Shown here: one piece after another, positions 4,249 to 5,274 of the stretch
How the letters are laid out: every line of letters starts with the position of its first letter
How positions within the stretch are numbered: position 1 is the first letter of the stretch
Source: JBMOLK01 sp049325575
GTDB taxonomy: Bacteria; Bacillota; Clostridia; Acetivibrionales; Acetivibrionaceae
Direction of reading: 5' to 3'
Assembly (NCBI GenBank): GCA_049325575.1
Contig: JBMOLK010000279.1
Coordinates: 1 to 5,274, forward strand
DNA: 5,274 bases
The notes under the pieces: generated by a model
What the model was told of the DNA's origin: nothing
Database searches by the model: none
Seen by the model: only the letters and a program-made list of their open reading frames with translations
Position numbers and translations under genes: made by a program

Positions 4249-5274
4249 TTAATTCAAGCTTAGGTCCTTTAATTTTTCCTTAAACTTTTCGGCAATTTTT
4301 TCCTTTAACTTTAGGTTTTCTTCCATTACGAGATTCCTATCTGTCTTTAAAGTCTCTATTGCAGCCTCTTGTGCCTTCTTTAAAACATCCATATCTCTAT
4401 AAAGGTTTGCTATTTTAAGATCAGGTATTCCGTGCTGTCTTGTTCCAAAAAACTCTCCCGGCCCTCTAAGCTCCAAATCTTTTTCAGAAATAATAAAGCC
4501 GTCATTTGTCTTTTGCATTACCTTCATTCTTTCTTTTGACACCTTGCTTTTGCCTTCATTGTACAAAATACAGTAAGATTGGTGCTCTCCCCTCCCGACT
4601 CGCCCTCTTAATTGATGAAGCTGTGCCAGGCCAAACCTTTCGGCATTTTCAATAACCATTACTGTGGCATTGGGAACATTTACCCCAACTTCAATAACAG
4701 TGGTGGAGACCAGAATATCAATATCTCCTTTGACAAACTGTTCCATTATATATTCTTTATCACGTGGATTCATTTTTCCATGAACCAAACCAACACTTAG
4801 ATCCTTAAAATCCTCTTTTGCTATCTTTTCTGCAAGCTCCAGCGCAGACTTTGCATCCACCGTATCAGACTCTTCTACCAGGGGACAAACTATATAAGCC
4901 TGTCGGCCTTCCGATACTTTCTTTCTTATAAATGCATTTATCCTCTCTCTCATACCGTTATCAACAGCATAAGTCTCTATAGGCTTCCTTCCTGGAGGAA
5001 GTTCGTCTATTATAGATATATCCAGGTCCCCGTACAGTATAAGAGCCAAAGTCCTGGGTATGGGGGTAGCTGTCATAACAAGCACATCAGGATTGTCCCC
5101 CTTATTGGAAATTATGGCTCTTTGCCTTACACCAAAGCGATGCTGCTCATCTGTTATAACAAGCCCAAGATTAAAAAACCTGACCCCATCCTCTATAAGT
5201 GCATGGGTTCCTATTACTATATCAACATTACCCGCTTTTATATTGGTCAAAACATCACTCTTTTGTTTTTTCGT
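4249..5274 (-). CDS. recG: ATP-dependent DNA helicase RecG, C-terminal half (truncated by window edge)
   Basis: RecG is a superfamily 2 DNA translocase that remodels stalled forks and branched recombination intermediates such as Holliday junctions. The frame is open to the right edge (last full codon at 5272-5274), so about half of a usual 680-700 residue protein is missing, including the N-terminal wedge domain and Walker A motif. Visible in order: IVIGTHALI (about 5194-5220), the Walker B box DEQH (5140-5151), motif III TATPIPRTL (about 5047-5073), and helicase domain 2 with VHGKM (about 4770-4784), STTVIEVGVNVPNA (about 4666-4707), and QLRGRVGRG (about 4588-4614), which carries the arginine finger. 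The RecG-specific GPGEFFGTRQHG (about 4429-4464) follows, then a charged helical tail. The tail distinguishes RecG from Mfd. TTG at 5248-5250 is internal and not a start. The gene is intact as far as it can be seen. Confidence 0.96.
   Translation of the reverse strand, partial: TKKQKSDVLTNIKAGNVDIVIGTHALIEDGVRFFNLGLVITDEQHRFGVRQRAIISNKGDNPDVLVMTATPIPRTLALILYGDLDISIIDELPPGRKPIETYAVDNGMRERINAFIRKKVSEGRQAYIVCPLVEESDTVDAKSALELAEKIAKEDFKDLSVGLVHGKMNPRDKEYIMEQFVKGDIDILVSTTVIEVGVNVPNATVMVIENAERFGLAQLHQLRGRVGRGEHQSYCILYNEGKSKVSKERMKVMQKTNDGFIISEKDLELRGPGEFFGTRQHGIPDLKIANLYRDMDVLKKAQEAAIETLKTDRNLVMEENLKLKEKIAEKFKEKLKDLSLN

Noticed and set aside
4612..4800. Plus-strand frame opposite recG.
   Set aside because: It is antisense to the conserved helicase motifs of recG and has no recognisable product.

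Overview
The window looks like a stretch of chromosome from an AT-rich, spore-forming Gram-positive bacterium of the class Clostridia. The reasons are the low GC content by eye, strong GGAGG-type ribosome binding sites, use of GTG and TTG-like starts, a ylbJ-type sporulation membrane protein, and a clostridial SPASM-type radical SAM enzyme. Codon and protein flavour resemble Ruminiclostridium/Acetivibrio-like cellulolytic clostridia, but this genus guess is an inference. 

Layout. (1) Positions 1-1016, plus strand: the C-terminal three quarters or so of a radical SAM/SPASM enzyme of the peptide-maturase type, cut by the left edge. (2) Positions 1017-1243: an intergenic stretch holding a compact, locally GC-rich palindromic element (about 1024-1154) flanked by an exact 8-bp direct repeat. 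It looks like a small non-autonomous insertion (MITE-like) or a structured RNA. After it comes a candidate sigma-E-type promoter. (3) 1244-2530, plus strand: ylbJ, a sporulation integral membrane protein. (4) 2549-5274, minus strand: reading from the right, recG (C-terminal half, cut by the right edge), rsmD, coaD, and a small coiled-coil protein usually labelled 'ATPase' without functional proof. A good sigma-A promoter sits between recG and rsmD, so rsmD-coaD-coiled-coil gene is probably one transcription unit. ylbJ and the coiled-coil gene converge with only 18 bp between their stop codons and may share a weak hairpin terminator. 

How it fits together. The rsmD-coaD-ylbJ neighbourhood matches the ylbH-ylbI-ylbJ order of Bacillus subtilis, but here ylbJ points the opposite way and a coiled-coil gene lies between. 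RsmD (16S rRNA methylation), CoaD (coenzyme A synthesis) and RecG (fork and recombination repair) are housekeeping; YlbJ serves spore formation. The radical SAM enzyme is the accessory gene. Its substrate and its first domain lie outside the window.

The points most worth a second look are the MITE-like element, the unusual start of rsmD (an ideal ribosome binding site followed by no in-frame ATG, GTG or TTG), and the SPASM maturase whose substrate peptide is not visible here. I saw no tRNA, rRNA, CRISPR array, toxin-antitoxin pair or defence system, and nothing that amounts to a clearly new multi-gene system.
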